In this document: positions 9,609 to 18,056 of the stretch, piece after piece
How the letters are laid out: each line of letters starts with the position of its first letter
How positions within the stretch are numbered: the stretch's first letter is position 1
NCBI RefSeq assembly: GCF_004375085.3
Contig: NZ_SNAQ03000029.1
Location: 1 to 51,718 of the forward strand
From: Lewinella sp. W8
GTDB lineage: Bacteria > Bacteroidota > Bacteroidia > Chitinophagales > Saprospiraceae
Length of the DNA stretch: 51,718 nt
Direction of reading: 5' to 3'
Translations under genes and position numbers: made by a program
The notes under the pieces: generated by a model
What the model saw: only the letters and a program-made list of their open reading frames with translations
The model's database searches: none
Told to the model about the DNA's origin: nothing

Positions 9609-9651
9609 GAAATCGGGGTTAAGGAAAATTTGGGCGTCGGAAATCGGGTCC

Positions 9652-10100
9652 GTCTACATGTAGACTTAGTCGACATGAGTTGGGTTTTGGCTTAAAAATT
9701 TTCCGTTTTTTAGCCTTCCGTCTACATGCAGGCTTAGTAGGCGTGAGTTGAATTTTGGCTTAGGAATTTTTCCGTTTTTCTAGCCTTCCGCCTACATGTA
9801 GGCTTAGTAGGCGTGAGTTGAAGTTTGACTTGGGGTTTTTTCCGTTTTTCCAACCTTCCGCTTACATGTAGGCTTAGTAGGCGTGAGTTAAATTTTGGCT
9901 TGGGGATTTTCCGTTTTTCTAGCCTTCCGCCTACATGTAGACTTAGTAGGCGTGAGTTGAATTTTGGCTTGGGGTTTTTTCCGTTTTTCCAGCCTTCCAC
10001 CTACATGTAGACTTAGTCGACGCGAGTTGGATTTTGGCTTAAAAATTTTCCGTTTTTTAGCCTTCCGTCTACAAGTAGACTTAGTCGACGAAAGCTGATT
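9652..10100. repeat. Tandem array of 68-70 bp palindromic units
   Basis: Six full units begin at 9652, 9720, 9790, 9860, 9929 and 9999 (lengths 68, 70, 70, 69, 70, 68), with a partial seventh from 10067. Each opens with a CTACATGTAG-type palindrome, followed by CTTAGTCGAC or CTTAGTAGGC, then GAGTTG, a second hairpin with GGCT and AGCC ends around a T-rich core, and CCTTCC. The unit length is not a fixed multiple of three and open frames across it change phase, so it is not coding. There are no unique spacers, so it is not CRISPR. It fills most of the 609 bp between the carboxyltransferase and kinase genes. The role is unknown. Confidence 0.9.
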
Positions 10101-10217
10101 TTTCCCCAAAAAATCAAATTTTCCCACCCAACTTGTCCGGGGGAAATGCACATCTTTTTTCACCAGTTGTCCCGGGTACGGCCACTCAACGTATTTTGGG
10201 CGCTGAACGCAGGTGCC

Positions 10218-11261
10218 ATGAAGCTCGATCAAGCAAAGAATATCCGTAAGGGAGAAGAACTCAACTGGGAAAAACTGGAGGCCTACCTCCGGGAGGAACT
10301 CCCCGATCTGACCACGGGACCGATGGAGGTGGCGCAGTTTCACGGCGGACACGCCAATCTCACCTACCTGATTCGGTTTGGGGAGCGGGAGATGGTGCTT
10401 CGCCGCCCGCCCTTCGGGAAAATCGCCCCCGGCGCCCACGATATGCAGCGGGAATACCGGGTCTTGTCGCGCCTCAATGATCACTTTGCACCCGCGCCCC
10501 GCGCCCATCTGCTGTGCACGGACCCGGACGTCATCGGTGCGGAGTTCATCCTCATGCAACGGCGCAACGGAGTCGTGGTCCGGTATAAACTCCCGGAATG
10601 CTTCGCCGATACGCCGGACGCCGAAAACCGACTCTCGGATGCCCTGATGAAGGTTTGCGCGGACCTGCACCTCGTAGACGTAGCGGCCGCCGGACTTTCG
10701 GAACTCGGTCGGCCGGAAGGATTTATCGACCGACAATTGCGGGGATGGGCCAAACGCTGGGCGCTCTCCAAAACGGAGGAAAATGCGGATATGGACCAGA
10801 CCATGGAACGGCTGCTGGAAGAAGTTCCCGCCCCCCAGCGCGTATCCATCGTGCACGGCGACCTGAAGTTCGACAATTGCCAGTTCCAGCCCGACAACCC
10901 GGACGAAGTGACCTCCGTCTTTGACTGGGATATGGCCACCCTCGGGGACCCGCTGGTGGACCTGGCCGGCCTCCTGAGCTTCTGGCCCGACCCGGAGCTC
11001 GATCCCCGACGCGTGCCCGTACTTTTGGCCGGCGATTTCCCCGATAAAGCCTACCTCAAAGAACGCTACGCTGCCTACAGTGGATTGGACCTTTCCCGCA
11101 TGGACTGGTACGAATCCTTCGCCTGCTATAAAACCGCCGTCATCGCCCAGCAACTCTACCGTCGGTTTGCCGACGGCGCCACCCAGGATCAACGGATGGC
11201 CGGCTTCGGGGAAACGGCGAAGGCGATGGCGGCATTGGCGTTTAGGAAGCTTCGAGGCTAA
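10218..11261 (+). CDS. APH-family kinase (ACAD10/11 N-half or LvaA type)
   Basis: A 347-residue phosphotransferase with an aminoglycoside-phosphotransferase fold. A glycine-rich loop-like [15 protein letters not shown] and [22 protein letters not shown] start the N-lobe. The catalytic loop [13 protein letters not shown] and metal site [17 protein letters not shown] follow. The LRRPP-G-APGAHD-REYRVL pattern is typical of the APH group fused to acyl-CoA dehydrogenase in ACAD10/11, and of bacterial LvaA kinases that phosphorylate 4-hydroxyacyl-CoA. It is therefore not an antibiotic resistance gene. I chose ATG 10218 (MKLDQAKN) because the 24 residues upstream have no family match. An acyl-CoA dehydrogenase gene follows about 200 bp downstream on the same strand. 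Confidence 0.82.
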   Translation: MKLDQAKNIRKGEELNWEKLEAYLREELPDLTTGPMEVAQFHGGHANLTYLIRFGEREMVLRRPPFGKIAPGAHDMQREYRVLSRLNDHFAPAPRAHLLCTDPDVIGAEFILMQRRNGVVVRYKLPECFADTPDAENRLSDALMKVCADLHLVDVAAAGLSELGRPEGFIDRQLRGWAKRWALSKTEENADMDQTMERLLEEVPAPQRVSIVHGDLKFDNCQFQPDNPDEVTSVFDWDMATLGDPLVDLAGLLSFWPDPELDPRRVPVLLAGDFPDKAYLKERYAAYSGLDLSRMDWYESFACYKTAVIAQQLYRRFADGATQDQRMAGFGETAKAMAALAFRKLRG

Positions 11262-11458
11262 GGAGAAGGCTGAGGCTAAGGCTAAGGTGTTTCCGGAGGA
11301 AGTTTGCTCCGCAAACCGGTCGTATGCTTGAGACTTACGAGAAGAATAGAGGGCGGAATTTTGCTTCCGGTTTCAAGGGTTTTGATCAATTTGTCAAGTC
11401 GAGAGATAAAAGCTTCTCCTTATCCATTTCCCTTAATTTCTCTACCTTCCCATCCATC

Positions 11459-12682
11459 ATGCATTTCGACTACAACGACACCACCAAAGACTATCTCCAA
11501 CGGGTCCGGGCCTTCATGGCCGAGCACATTTATCCCATCGAACGGGAGTACGAAACCTGGACCAAAGCCAACCCCTGGCGGGTATTTCCCGGGATGGCGG
11601 CCCTCAAGGAGAAAGCCAAAGCCGCGGGGCTTTGGAACCTTTTCCTTCCTGAGGAATACGGTGATCTGAGCCCCGGGCTGACGAACCTGGAATACGCCCC
11701 CCTGGCCGAAGAAATGGGCCGGGTCTTGTGGTCTTCGGAAGTGTTTAACTGCAACGCACCGGACACGGGAAACATGGAGGTGCTGGCCAAATACGGGAGC
11801 CCAAAGCAGCAACAAGCATGGCTTTTGCCCCTGATGGACGGTCAGATTCGTTCGGCCTTCCTCATGACCGAGCCGGAAGTGGCCAGCTCCGACGCGACCA
11901 ACATCGCCACCAGTATCCGGCGGGAAGGGGAGGAATACGTGATCAATGGCCGGAAGTGGTGGAGCACCGGGGCGATGAATCCCGAATGTGGCTTTTACAT
12001 CGTGATGGGCAAAACCGATCCGGAGGCGCCGCGACACCTGCAGCAAAGTATGATTATCGTTCCGGCCGACAGTCCCGGCGTCAAGGTTGAGCGACCCCTG
12101 GAGGTATTCGGCACGCATGATTCTCCGCACGGGCACGCGGAGATCAGCCTGACGGACGTCCGCGTTCCGGTGGATAACATTATTCTGGGCGAGGGTAGGG
12201 GATTCGAGATCGCCCAGGGCCGCCTGGGACCGGGAAGAATCCACCACTGCATGCGCCTGATCGGGGCCGCCCAGCGGAGCCTGGAACTGATGTGCCAGCG
12301 GGTGGGGAATCGCACGGCCTTCGGCCGTGACCTCAGCAAGTTCAGTAGTATCCGGCAGGACGTTGCCCTTTCGCGCTGCGAAATCGAGCAGGCCCGACTC
12401 CTGACGCTATCGGCCGCCGACCGGATTGACCGTCACGGAATAAAAACCGCCAAGGACCTGGTGGCCATGATCAAGATCGTTGCCCCGCGGATGGCCCAGA
12501 CGGTCATTGACCGGTCGATTCAGTCCCACGGTGGATTGGGGGTAAGCTCGGACACGCCCCTGGCGGGCTTCTGGATCTACGCCCGGAGCATCCGGCTGGC
12601 CGATGGCCCGGATGAAGTCCATATGTTCCAGCTGGGCCGAAACACTATCGCTACGTTGGGATCAAAAGAGGGGCCGGCTTAG
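11459..12682 (+). CDS. Acyl-CoA dehydrogenase (ACAD10/11 or LvaC type)
   Basis: A 407-residue FAD enzyme. It begins [20 protein letters not shown], which fits the family N-terminus, so I reject the 45-residue upstream extension. Typical ACAD blocks are [69 protein letters not shown] and [18 protein letters not shown]. Near the C-terminus it has [10 protein letters not shown] instead of the YEGTxEI motif of short/medium-chain enzymes; as I recall, this DGPDEVH ending is characteristic of the ACAD10/11 group. With the upstream kinase it probably removes the phosphate of a 4-phosphohydroxyacyl-CoA while rearranging it to an enoyl/3-hydroxyacyl-CoA, as in levulinate catabolism; that is inference. 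Its stop codon overlaps the stop codon of the convergent ligase. Confidence 0.88.
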   Translation: MHFDYNDTTKDYLQRVRAFMAEHIYPIEREYETWTKANPWRVFPGMAALKEKAKAAGLWNLFLPEEYGDLSPGLTNLEYAPLAEEMGRVLWSSEVFNCNAPDTGNMEVLAKYGSPKQQQAWLLPLMDGQIRSAFLMTEPEVASSDATNIATSIRREGEEYVINGRKWWSTGAMNPECGFYIVMGKTDPEAPRHLQQSMIIVPADSPGVKVERPLEVFGTHDSPHGHAEISLTDVRVPVDNIILGEGRGFEIAQGRLGPGRIHHCMRLIGAAQRSLELMCQRVGNRTAFGRDLSKFSSIRQDVALSRCEIEQARLLTLSAADRIDRHGIKTAKDLVAMIKIVAPRMAQTVIDRSIQSHGGLGVSSDTPLAGFWIYARSIRLADGPDEVHMFQLGRNTIATLGSKEGPA

Positions 12683-14340
12683 GACTCCCAGCAGACCATT
12701 TCCGAATCTTCAATCCAGCCCAGCAGCTGGTCCTTGTACCGTTCGTGCATCTTGATCTTCAGGGTTGGCGTGAGTAGTCCGTTTTCGATGCTGAAGGGCT
12801 CTTTGGCGACGACCACCGCCGCCACCTTTTTGTAGGAGGCTAGGCCTTCGTTGACCCGTTCGGCCTGCTCTGCCAAACGGGTGGTCACGGCATCCTGCGT
12901 CCGCGCCGCCGCTGCTTCCGAAAGGGAAACCATCAGTACGGGCTGAGGCATGCCCAGGCCGAGCAGACACATCTGCTCCACGTCCGTGTTACCCTCGAAT
13001 TTCTGTTCGATCTCTTTGGGCACAATGAATTTGGCCTTGGCGGACTTGAAGGTATCCTTCACCCTTCCGGTAATGTAGAGGAAGCCCTCGTCGTCGATGT
13101 AGCCCTGGTCTCCGGTATGTAGCCAGCCATCCCGGATGGTTTCGGCGGTCTTATCCGGGCTCTTGTAGTAGCCCGTCATGGTATAATCCGCGCGCGTCAG
13201 GATTTCGTTAGTGTCGGGGTCGATACGACATTCCGTTCCTGGTTGGGTTTTTCCCACCGACCCGGGCTTGTTCTGGCCGGGAAACAGCATGTGGGAAGTG
13301 GCGCAATTCTCCGTCATGCCGTAGGCTTCGGAGAGCGTAATGCCGATGCGGTTGAAGAAGGCTTTGGTTTCTTCCGGGATCGCGGCGGCTCCGGTAATGT
13401 TCCGTCGGCTGCGGTCGAGGCCCAGACCACTGCGGATTTTGCGCTTCACCAGGGTAGAAATGAGGGGAATCTTCAGCAGGCGATTCAGCTTTTCTTCGGG
13501 CATCTTCGCCAGGATTCCGCTGCGCAACTTGGTCCAGATGCGGGGTACGGCAAAAAACAGGGTGGGACGGATGTCCTTCAGGTTGGCCGCAAACCGTTCG
13601 ATGGACTCCGTAAAGGCGATGCAACCTCCGTGCGTAATGCACATCAGCTCGATCACGCCGCGCTCGGCGATGTGATTGAGGGGAAGGAAACTGAAGAACT
13701 GGTTGTTGCCGTTGCGGTCCAGATTGAGGGGGTTGGTGGTATCCAGCTGCTGAGCGACGTTGCTCAGCGTGCCGTAGGTATGCATGACACCCTTGGGGGT
13801 TCCGGTGGTGCCGGAGGTGAAAATGATGGTCCAAAGGTCATCGTGGGCGGGCACGGGAGAATCCGTGAAGGGCTCCGTTTCTTCCAGAATTTCTTCCCAG
13901 GCTTTTCCCCGTTCGATTTTGCTGTTGCCGGCATAATGCGGGAAGCGGATGATGGGCATGTCGTCGGGAACCCCGGTTCCCATGTCCTCCCAAACTTCCA
14001 TCTTTCCTGCAAACAGCAGCGCAACGTCTCCGAGGCGGAGTACTTCATTAATCTGCTCCCCCGTAAGGGTGGCGAAGAAGGGGACCGAAACGTGACCGGC
14101 CATCATGATGGCCAGGTCGGCGATGATCCACTCCCGGCAATTTTTGGACACCAACCCGATTTTACTCCCCTTGGGTAAGTTCTGTTGTATCAGGTAGTTG
14201 GCCATTTTCCGGGCCATTAGTCCCGCTTCCCCCCAGGAGTAGGTTTCCCAGCGTTCGCCGAAGGGTTGCTTGAGAAAAGGCTTGTCGGGGTGAGCTTTTT
14301 CCCGCCGGTAAAAGGCTTCAATGATGGTTTCTTGTTGCAT
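12679..14340 (-). CDS. AMP-forming long-chain acyl-CoA synthetase
   Basis: A 553-residue adenylate-forming enzyme of the FadD15-like group. Motifs are [19 protein letters not shown] (nucleotide loop) and [18 protein letters not shown], then [21 protein letters not shown] and [21 protein letters not shown] (hinge and C-terminal domain). It activates fatty or related carboxylic acids to acyl-CoA via an acyl-adenylate at the inner membrane or in the cytoplasm. It converges on the acyl-CoA dehydrogenase with a 4-bp overlap of the two 3' ends, a tight tail-to-tail arrangement that leaves no room for a terminator. Substrate chain length cannot be read from sequence; a role in activating the acid used by the kinase and dehydrogenase next door is possible but the ligase has its own promoter region. 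Confidence 0.9.
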   Translation of the reverse strand: MQQETIIEAFYRREKAHPDKPFLKQPFGERWETYSWGEAGLMARKMANYLIQQNLPKGSKIGLVSKNCREWIIADLAIMMAGHVSVPFFATLTGEQINEVLRLGDVALLFAGKMEVWEDMGTGVPDDMPIIRFPHYAGNSKIERGKAWEEILEETEPFTDSPVPAHDDLWTIIFTSGTTGTPKGVMHTYGTLSNVAQQLDTTNPLNLDRNGNNQFFSFLPLNHIAERGVIELMCITHGGCIAFTESIERFAANLKDIRPTLFFAVPRIWTKLRSGILAKMPEEKLNRLLKIPLISTLVKRKIRSGLGLDRSRRNITGAAAIPEETKAFFNRIGITLSEAYGMTENCATSHMLFPGQNKPGSVGKTQPGTECRIDPDTNEILTRADYTMTGYYKSPDKTAETIRDGWLHTGDQGYIDDEGFLYITGRVKDTFKSAKAKFIVPKEIEQKFEGNTDVEQMCLLGLGMPQPVLMVSLSEAAAARTQDAVTTRLAEQAERVNEGLASYKKVAAVVVAKEPFSIENGLLTPTLKIKMHERYKDQLLGWIEDSEMVCWES

Positions 14341-14406
14341 GATCGAATTCTGTAGGCTTGCTATAATAATCTCCTGGTCAAGAGAAGAAGTCCGGAGCGT
14401 TTACTT

Positions 14407-15159
14407 CTACCCCCTGGGACCAACCGTCCCGTTTTTCTGAGCACTAATGACGGCAGCGTCCTGCCGCAGAAAGTCCAGAAATTCTTCTGATCCCATGATG
14501 TTGGGGTCGGTCGTGATCAGGTAGTAGTTGCCGTTGGGGGACAGCCGTTTCACGAGCTGAACGTTTTGTTTGCCGTAGCGGATGATCCAGGCTTCGGGTT
14601 TCACGTCTGCCTGTAGATGAACAATGATTTCTTCCCGGTCGAGGTTGTTGACGGGTTGAAATTTGTTGTCGGCAATCGTATCCGAGGTTTGCCGGAATCC
14701 GTCTTCGTGGGCCAGCCGGTTCATGGCTCTTTCCAGCGCCAGGAGTTCTTCGGGAGCCTGGTCCCGGTAAGAGGTAAGGTAGGCAGTACCATCGGCATCG
14801 TAGTACGTCATGTCGATGGACGGCAAATCGGGAATGTTGGTACGAAAGGTCCGGGGGTAGTTTTCAAAATCGGCGCGTTCAAAACTGTCAATCAGTGCCG
14901 TGGCCCGCCGCCGATCGATGGACTTCTCCCAGGTTCCGGGTCGGTCGGTAAATCTTTCTCCCATGAATACGACCAGTCCATTTTCGTACAAATCCACGGT
15001 GAAAACTTCGCAACGCCCGAAGCAGGATCCCCGGTGGTAGCTTACCCGCTTGGTGTATTGATCCGACTTGCTGACGATGGGGCCAAAGAGCTCACAGGAA
15101 AAGGTGCTCAACAACACCAGGGAAACGATCAGCCAACTCGGTTGGAAATGGGATTTCAT
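14407..15159 (-). CDS. DUF6438 lipoprotein
   Basis: A 250-residue protein with a lipoprotein signal: positively charged N-terminus, hydrophobic run, and a lipobox-like STFSC with Cys22. After processing it would be anchored in the envelope. Residues about 37-150 carry YHRGSCFGRCEVFTVDLYENG and a following DFENYPRTF region, typical of the DUF6438 domain (a Cys-x3-Cys pair before a beta strand). No catalytic role is known. The C-terminal 90 residues are unassigned. It lies eight bases after the OmpA-like lipoprotein gene on the same strand, so the two are probably co-transcribed and may act together at the outer membrane. Confidence 0.75.
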   Translation of the reverse strand: MKSHFQPSWLIVSLVLLSTFSCELFGPIVSKSDQYTKRVSYHRGSCFGRCEVFTVDLYENGLVVFMGERFTDRPGTWEKSIDRRRATALIDSFERADFENYPRTFRTNIPDLPSIDMTYYDADGTAYLTSYRDQAPEELLALERAMNRLAHEDGFRQTSDTIADNKFQPVNNLDREEIIVHLQADVKPEAWIIRYGKQNVQLVKRLSPNGNYYLITTDPNIMGSEEFLDFLRQDAAVISAQKNGTVGPRG

Positions 15160-15167
15160 GGTTGATC

Positions 15168-16151
15168 CTATTCGTTTACCGTAATGAAGATGTCCGTCCG
15201 GCGATTTGCCGTAGCTCCTTCCGTTGTATTACTGGGACTGATGGGATCGTAGAAGCCCTTTCCACCCGCAGTCAGTTTTCCGGGATTCAATCCATAGTTG
15301 ACCAGTTGCTGGGCCACGTTGATGGCTTTATCGGTGCTGTCTTCGTAGGCTCTCAACGCGTTCTGGTTCTGGCTGTCCATGTGTCCGACGATCAAAAATT
15401 CCGCCCGGGGATAATTTCTGAGGGTGCCGGCTAATTTTCTGAGGAGCTCCTGTCCGCGCAGACTAACGGTGAAGCCGTCGGAGTAGAGCACCCGCTCGGG
15501 CAGGCTGATCTGAAGGCGATTGATTCCCGCTCCGGCAATGACGACGTCACCGGGCGGGAGGTATTCCAGTAGCTGGTTGACGTCACTCTGAATGGTGTTG
15601 AGCTCCAGGGCGGCATTCTGGGTGGGGTTGAGGGGGCTTCTGGCAGAAACCGTTCCGTAGGTAGCGGGACCGGTGGGGTCTCCTCCCCCCGCCGGCGTGT
15701 AGGCATTTTCCAGGCGGGCGATGGCTTCTTCTCTGGCCTGCAGGTCTAATTCCAGCTGGCGAAGTTCCGCTTCACGGGCGGTCACCTCGGCGGTGCGTTC
15801 GGCAAGGCTCTGCTGCAGATCGGTCACCTGATTGCCGCTGGTGGACAGCATTTGCTGGTTCTGGTCCAGGAGTTCCTGGTAGCGGGTTTGCAGCGCCTGG
15901 TAACTCTGGTTCAGCGCCAGGTTGGTGGCCGTCAGTGACTCTACCTGTTGGATGCGTTGTTCGAGCTCATTACTCGATAGCCCCACTTCGTCGTAAGTAC
16001 TGATGGCCTGCAGGTCGGCCAGACTATCGGCAGCGTTGGCCTCATTGCGGTAGTAGTTCCTTTCGGTAACGACGGCATCGTACTGGGTTTTTGGCACGCA
16101 GCTGCTGACGATGATCGTCAGGATGGCTACGGCAAATAGTGTTCGTTGCAT
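15168..16151 (-). CDS. OmpA-family lipoprotein with coiled coil
   Basis: A 327-residue envelope protein. The N-terminus is a lipoprotein signal with ILTIIVSSC (Cys18). Residues about 25-145 are rich in Glu, Gln, Leu and Ala with heptad character and probably form a coiled coil. Residues about 205-327 are an OmpA/MotB peptidoglycan-binding domain: LYSDGFTVSLRGQELLRKLAGTL, FLIVGHMDSQ, ALRAYEDSTDKAINVAQQLV, LTAGGKGFYDPISPSNT and ANRRTDIFI, including the Asp and Arg that hold diaminopimelate. It would tie the outer membrane to peptidoglycan. The DUF6438 gene follows at eight bases. A divergent lipoprotein gene starts 78 bp away. Confidence 0.88.
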   Translation of the reverse strand: MQRTLFAVAILTIIVSSCVPKTQYDAVVTERNYYRNEANAADSLADLQAISTYDEVGLSSNELEQRIQQVESLTATNLALNQSYQALQTRYQELLDQNQQMLSTSGNQVTDLQQSLAERTAEVTAREAELRQLELDLQAREEAIARLENAYTPAGGGDPTGPATYGTVSARSPLNPTQNAALELNTIQSDVNQLLEYLPPGDVVIAGAGINRLQISLPERVLYSDGFTVSLRGQELLRKLAGTLRNYPRAEFLIVGHMDSQNQNALRAYEDSTDKAINVAQQLVNYGLNPGKLTAGGKGFYDPISPSNTTEGATANRRTDIFITVNE

Positions 16152-16175
16152 GGGCTTTCAGTTGTTGGTTCAGCC

Positions 16176-16183
16176 TAAAAGTA
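16176..16183 (-). promoter_or_regulatory. Candidate -7 box for OmpA-like gene
   Basis: On the minus strand TACTTTTA, one base from TAnnTTTG, 24 bp upstream of the ATG at 16151. A -33 TTG at normal spacing is not visible. Confidence 0.3.
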
Positions 16184-16200
16184 TAATAAAATGCAAGTAA

Positions 16201-16208
16201 TATCTTTG
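16201..16208 (+). promoter_or_regulatory. -7 box of cohesin-like lipoprotein gene
   Basis: TATCTTTG, an exact TAnnTTTG match, 20 bp upstream of the preferred ATG at 16229. It supports 16229 over the in-frame GTG at 16208, which falls inside the box. Confidence 0.5.
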
Positions 16209-16228
16209 TGGCCCTAAAAAAAGCATCT

Positions 16229-16804
16229 ATGCGCTTCGTTCTTATCCTTTCTTGTGTGGCCGTTATGTTCAGTTGTAGTAACAACGATGCGGTGGCCCAA
16301 AGTGGAGAAACCCTGGTGGGCTCGGTAAATCCCAAGACGCCCCTGCGGCAAGAAAATAAGCCCGAAGAGGCTCAATTATCGGCCCTGATTCTCCGGATGG
16401 GAGAGGTCGAGGCCCCCAGGGGGCAAAAAGTCTGCCTGCCCGTAGTGGCGGAAGGGTTCACGGACCTGATCGGGTTTCAGTTCACGATGCGGCATGATAG
16501 TGCCGCGCTGAAGTATGAGCACGTTCGCGGCTTCACTCTGCCCGGCTATGGGCCCTCCAGTTTTGGTACCCGTTTTGCCGACCGGGGCTACGTTTCCACC
16601 CTATGGACGGACAACAACCTTACGGGCGCGACGCTACCTGACGGTGCCAAGCTCTTTGAAGTTTGTTTTACCAATCTCCAGGCACCCGGGGAAACTACGG
16701 AAGTACGCTTTGCTGACGGGCCAACCACCTTTGAAGTAATCGCCAAGGACATGAGTCAGCGAAAGATCGCCTACGCAAACGGGAGGGTAAGTACGCCGAA
16801 GTAG
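16229..16804 (+). CDS. Cohesin-like domain lipoprotein
   Basis: A 191-residue protein. MRFVLILSCVAVMFSC is a lipoprotein signal with the likely acylated Cys16. After a low-complexity linker, residues about 50-185 look like a cohesin-type beta sandwich: SALILRMGEVEAPRGQKVCL, VVAEGFTDLIGFQFTMRHDS, LKYEHV, FADRGYVSTLWTDN and LFEVCFTNL. Cohesins bind dockerin modules in clostridial cellulosomes; in Bacteroidota such single domains are common in secreted proteins and their partners are usually unknown. No dockerin is evident in this window. The start follows a clear promoter box. It converges with the RlpA gene, 24 bp away. Domain call is by pattern and moderately sure. Confidence 0.65.
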   Translation: MRFVLILSCVAVMFSCSNNDAVAQSGETLVGSVNPKTPLRQENKPEEAQLSALILRMGEVEAPRGQKVCLPVVAEGFTDLIGFQFTMRHDSAALKYEHVRGFTLPGYGPSSFGTRFADRGYVSTLWTDNNLTGATLPDGAKLFEVCFTNLQAPGETTEVRFADGPTTFEVIAKDMSQRKIAYANGRVSTPK

Positions 16805-16828
16805 CCAGGCACCTTACGGAAGAAGACG

Positions 16829-17788
16829 TTATGGTCTTCTGCTCAGTACCACCGTAAAGCCATCCATTTTGTAGCGGCTCTTCAGGTCCGAAGCGTAATT
16901 TTTTGCGCTGGCCTGATCGTCAAAGGGGCCCAGGATAACCTTATATATGTGCCCTTCAGCGGCCGGTACCTTTTCGATCAGGATGTTGTCGAACCATTTT
17001 TTCTGTAGTTGGGCCACCTTGTCGATCGCCCGCTCAATTTCCCGGAAACTGCCCACCTGGACCCCAAAATTACCGGCAGGTGGCGCCAGCAGTTCAATCT
17101 TATAGACACCCGGAGCAAAAGTGGATTGATCGCGGATCATGTCCTTGCTGTTTTCTCCGGTTCGTTTTACGGCTTCACGGGTGCTGGTAGCCGTCACGGT
17201 GGGGGTAGGGACCGTGATCTCGGGAGTCCTTTCGGCGGGAATCGGCGTGGGTTCCGGAGTAACCGTAACCGGAGCGGTACGACGGCTGCTTTGAGATTCA
17301 GGTTCAGCTGATGGCGTGTTTATTTCTTCGCGTGGACGCGGGGTGCTTACGACCGGTTCCGGATCGGTGGGAGGAATAACGACGGGTTCTTCCGTAACGA
17401 CTGCACTGGTTCGGGAAGGCTGATCGGGGGTCGACAATAAGGTTACCTCTACCTGAGCGGTGGGTTTGCCGAGCATGCCAAGTTTAGCGGCAGCGGCTTC
17501 ACTCAACTCAATAATTCTGCCCCGAATGAAGGGCCCCTTGTCAATAATTCTTACGATGGCCGTATTTCCGTTCTCAATATTTTTAACCCTCACGGTACTG
17601 TTGTAAGGGAAGAGTTTGTGGGCCGCCACCATTTTGGTCTTGTCGTAGATTTCACCGTAGGGGGTTTCCGCTCCCTCGTATTCACTGCTATAGTAGCTGG
17701 CCAGGCCTTCTTCGGTGTCACCCACTAACTGGGCGGTGGTGATGCTCGGTAAGGAAAACGTAAGTAGTAGTATCAGTAAAAGGCGCAT
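16829..17788 (-). CDS. rlpA: RlpA-like protein with SPOR domain
   Basis: A 319-residue exported protein. Residues 1-19 are a signal peptide. Residues about 28-115 are the double-psi beta-barrel RlpA domain: GLASYYSSEYEGAETPYGE, AAHKLFPYNSTVRVKN and IIDKGPFIRGRIIELSEAAA. RlpA proteins of some species are lytic transglycosylases for stem-less septal glycan; the Asp in IIDKGPF corresponds to the catalytic one, though the usual motif is DRGPF. A Pro/Thr/Glu-rich linker (about 118-225) leads to a C-terminal SPOR domain (GNFGVQVGSFREIERA to the end), which binds septal denuded peptidoglycan. It probably acts at cell division. It lacks a lipobox Cys. Confidence 0.88.
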   Translation of the reverse strand: MRLLLILLLTFSLPSITTAQLVGDTEEGLASYYSSEYEGAETPYGEIYDKTKMVAAHKLFPYNSTVRVKNIENGNTAIVRIIDKGPFIRGRIIELSEAAAAKLGMLGKPTAQVEVTLLSTPDQPSRTSAVVTEEPVVIPPTDPEPVVSTPRPREEINTPSAEPESQSSRRTAPVTVTPEPTPIPAERTPEITVPTPTVTATSTREAVKRTGENSKDMIRDQSTFAPGVYKIELLAPPAGNFGVQVGSFREIERAIDKVAQLQKKWFDNILIEKVPAAEGHIYKVILGPFDDQASAKNYASDLKSRYKMDGFTVVLSRRP

Positions 17789-17808
17789 AAGTGTTCTGTG
17801 GTTTCTGG

Positions 17809-17816
17809 TAAAGGTA
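17809..17816 (-). promoter_or_regulatory. Candidate -7 box for rlpA
   Basis: Minus-strand TACCTTTA, one base from TAnnTTTG, 20 bp upstream of the ATG. Confidence 0.35.
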
Positions 17817-17969
17817 ACGTCGGGAATAAGATGGTTGTTATTTGGCCCAAAGTAGGCCTCAGGGCGCGGTCACGGTTTTCCAGCCGGGTAGTACGCCGGA
17901 GCCAGGTATAAATATTGTCTTTCGATTCTTTTATGATCTATTTCTCAACTGCTTGTGCCAAACTAGCGT

Positions 17970-17977
17970 TACTTTTG
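17970..17977 (+). promoter_or_regulatory. -7 box for mnmA
   Basis: TACTTTTG is an exact TAnnTTTG match. It lies five bases upstream of the palindrome at 17983-18003, so transcription would begin at or inside that palindrome. Confidence 0.45.
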
Positions 17978-17982
17978 CGGCC

Positions 17983-18003
17983 GCTTAACCCCGGGGGTTA
18001 AGC
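17983..18003. promoter_or_regulatory. Perfect inverted repeat in mnmA leader
   Basis: Arms GCTTAACCCC (17983-17992) and GGGGTTAAGC (17994-18003) are exact complements around a single G. It sits just after the candidate -7 box and 53 bp before the mnmA ATG. Such a near-continuous dyad suits a dimeric repressor operator better than an RNA hairpin, whose loop would be too tight unless inner pairs open. Confidence 0.55.
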
Positions 18004-18056
18004 CCACATTTTTTCATTTTGGCCGGGCTATGAACCCGTGCGAAAACGAATCAGAT

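Noticed and set aside
9652..10100. Possible CRISPR array
   Set aside because: Units are contiguous with no unique spacers and there are no cas genes nearby.
9888..11192. Minus-strand frame of 434 codons across the kinase gene and repeats
   Set aside because: The first part is antisense of the kinase and the rest translates the tandem repeats, which change frame because unit lengths vary.
10218..11261. Aminoglycoside resistance gene
   Set aside because: The APH fold is present, but the LRRPP and APGAHD motifs and the neighbouring acyl-CoA dehydrogenase place it with metabolic kinases.
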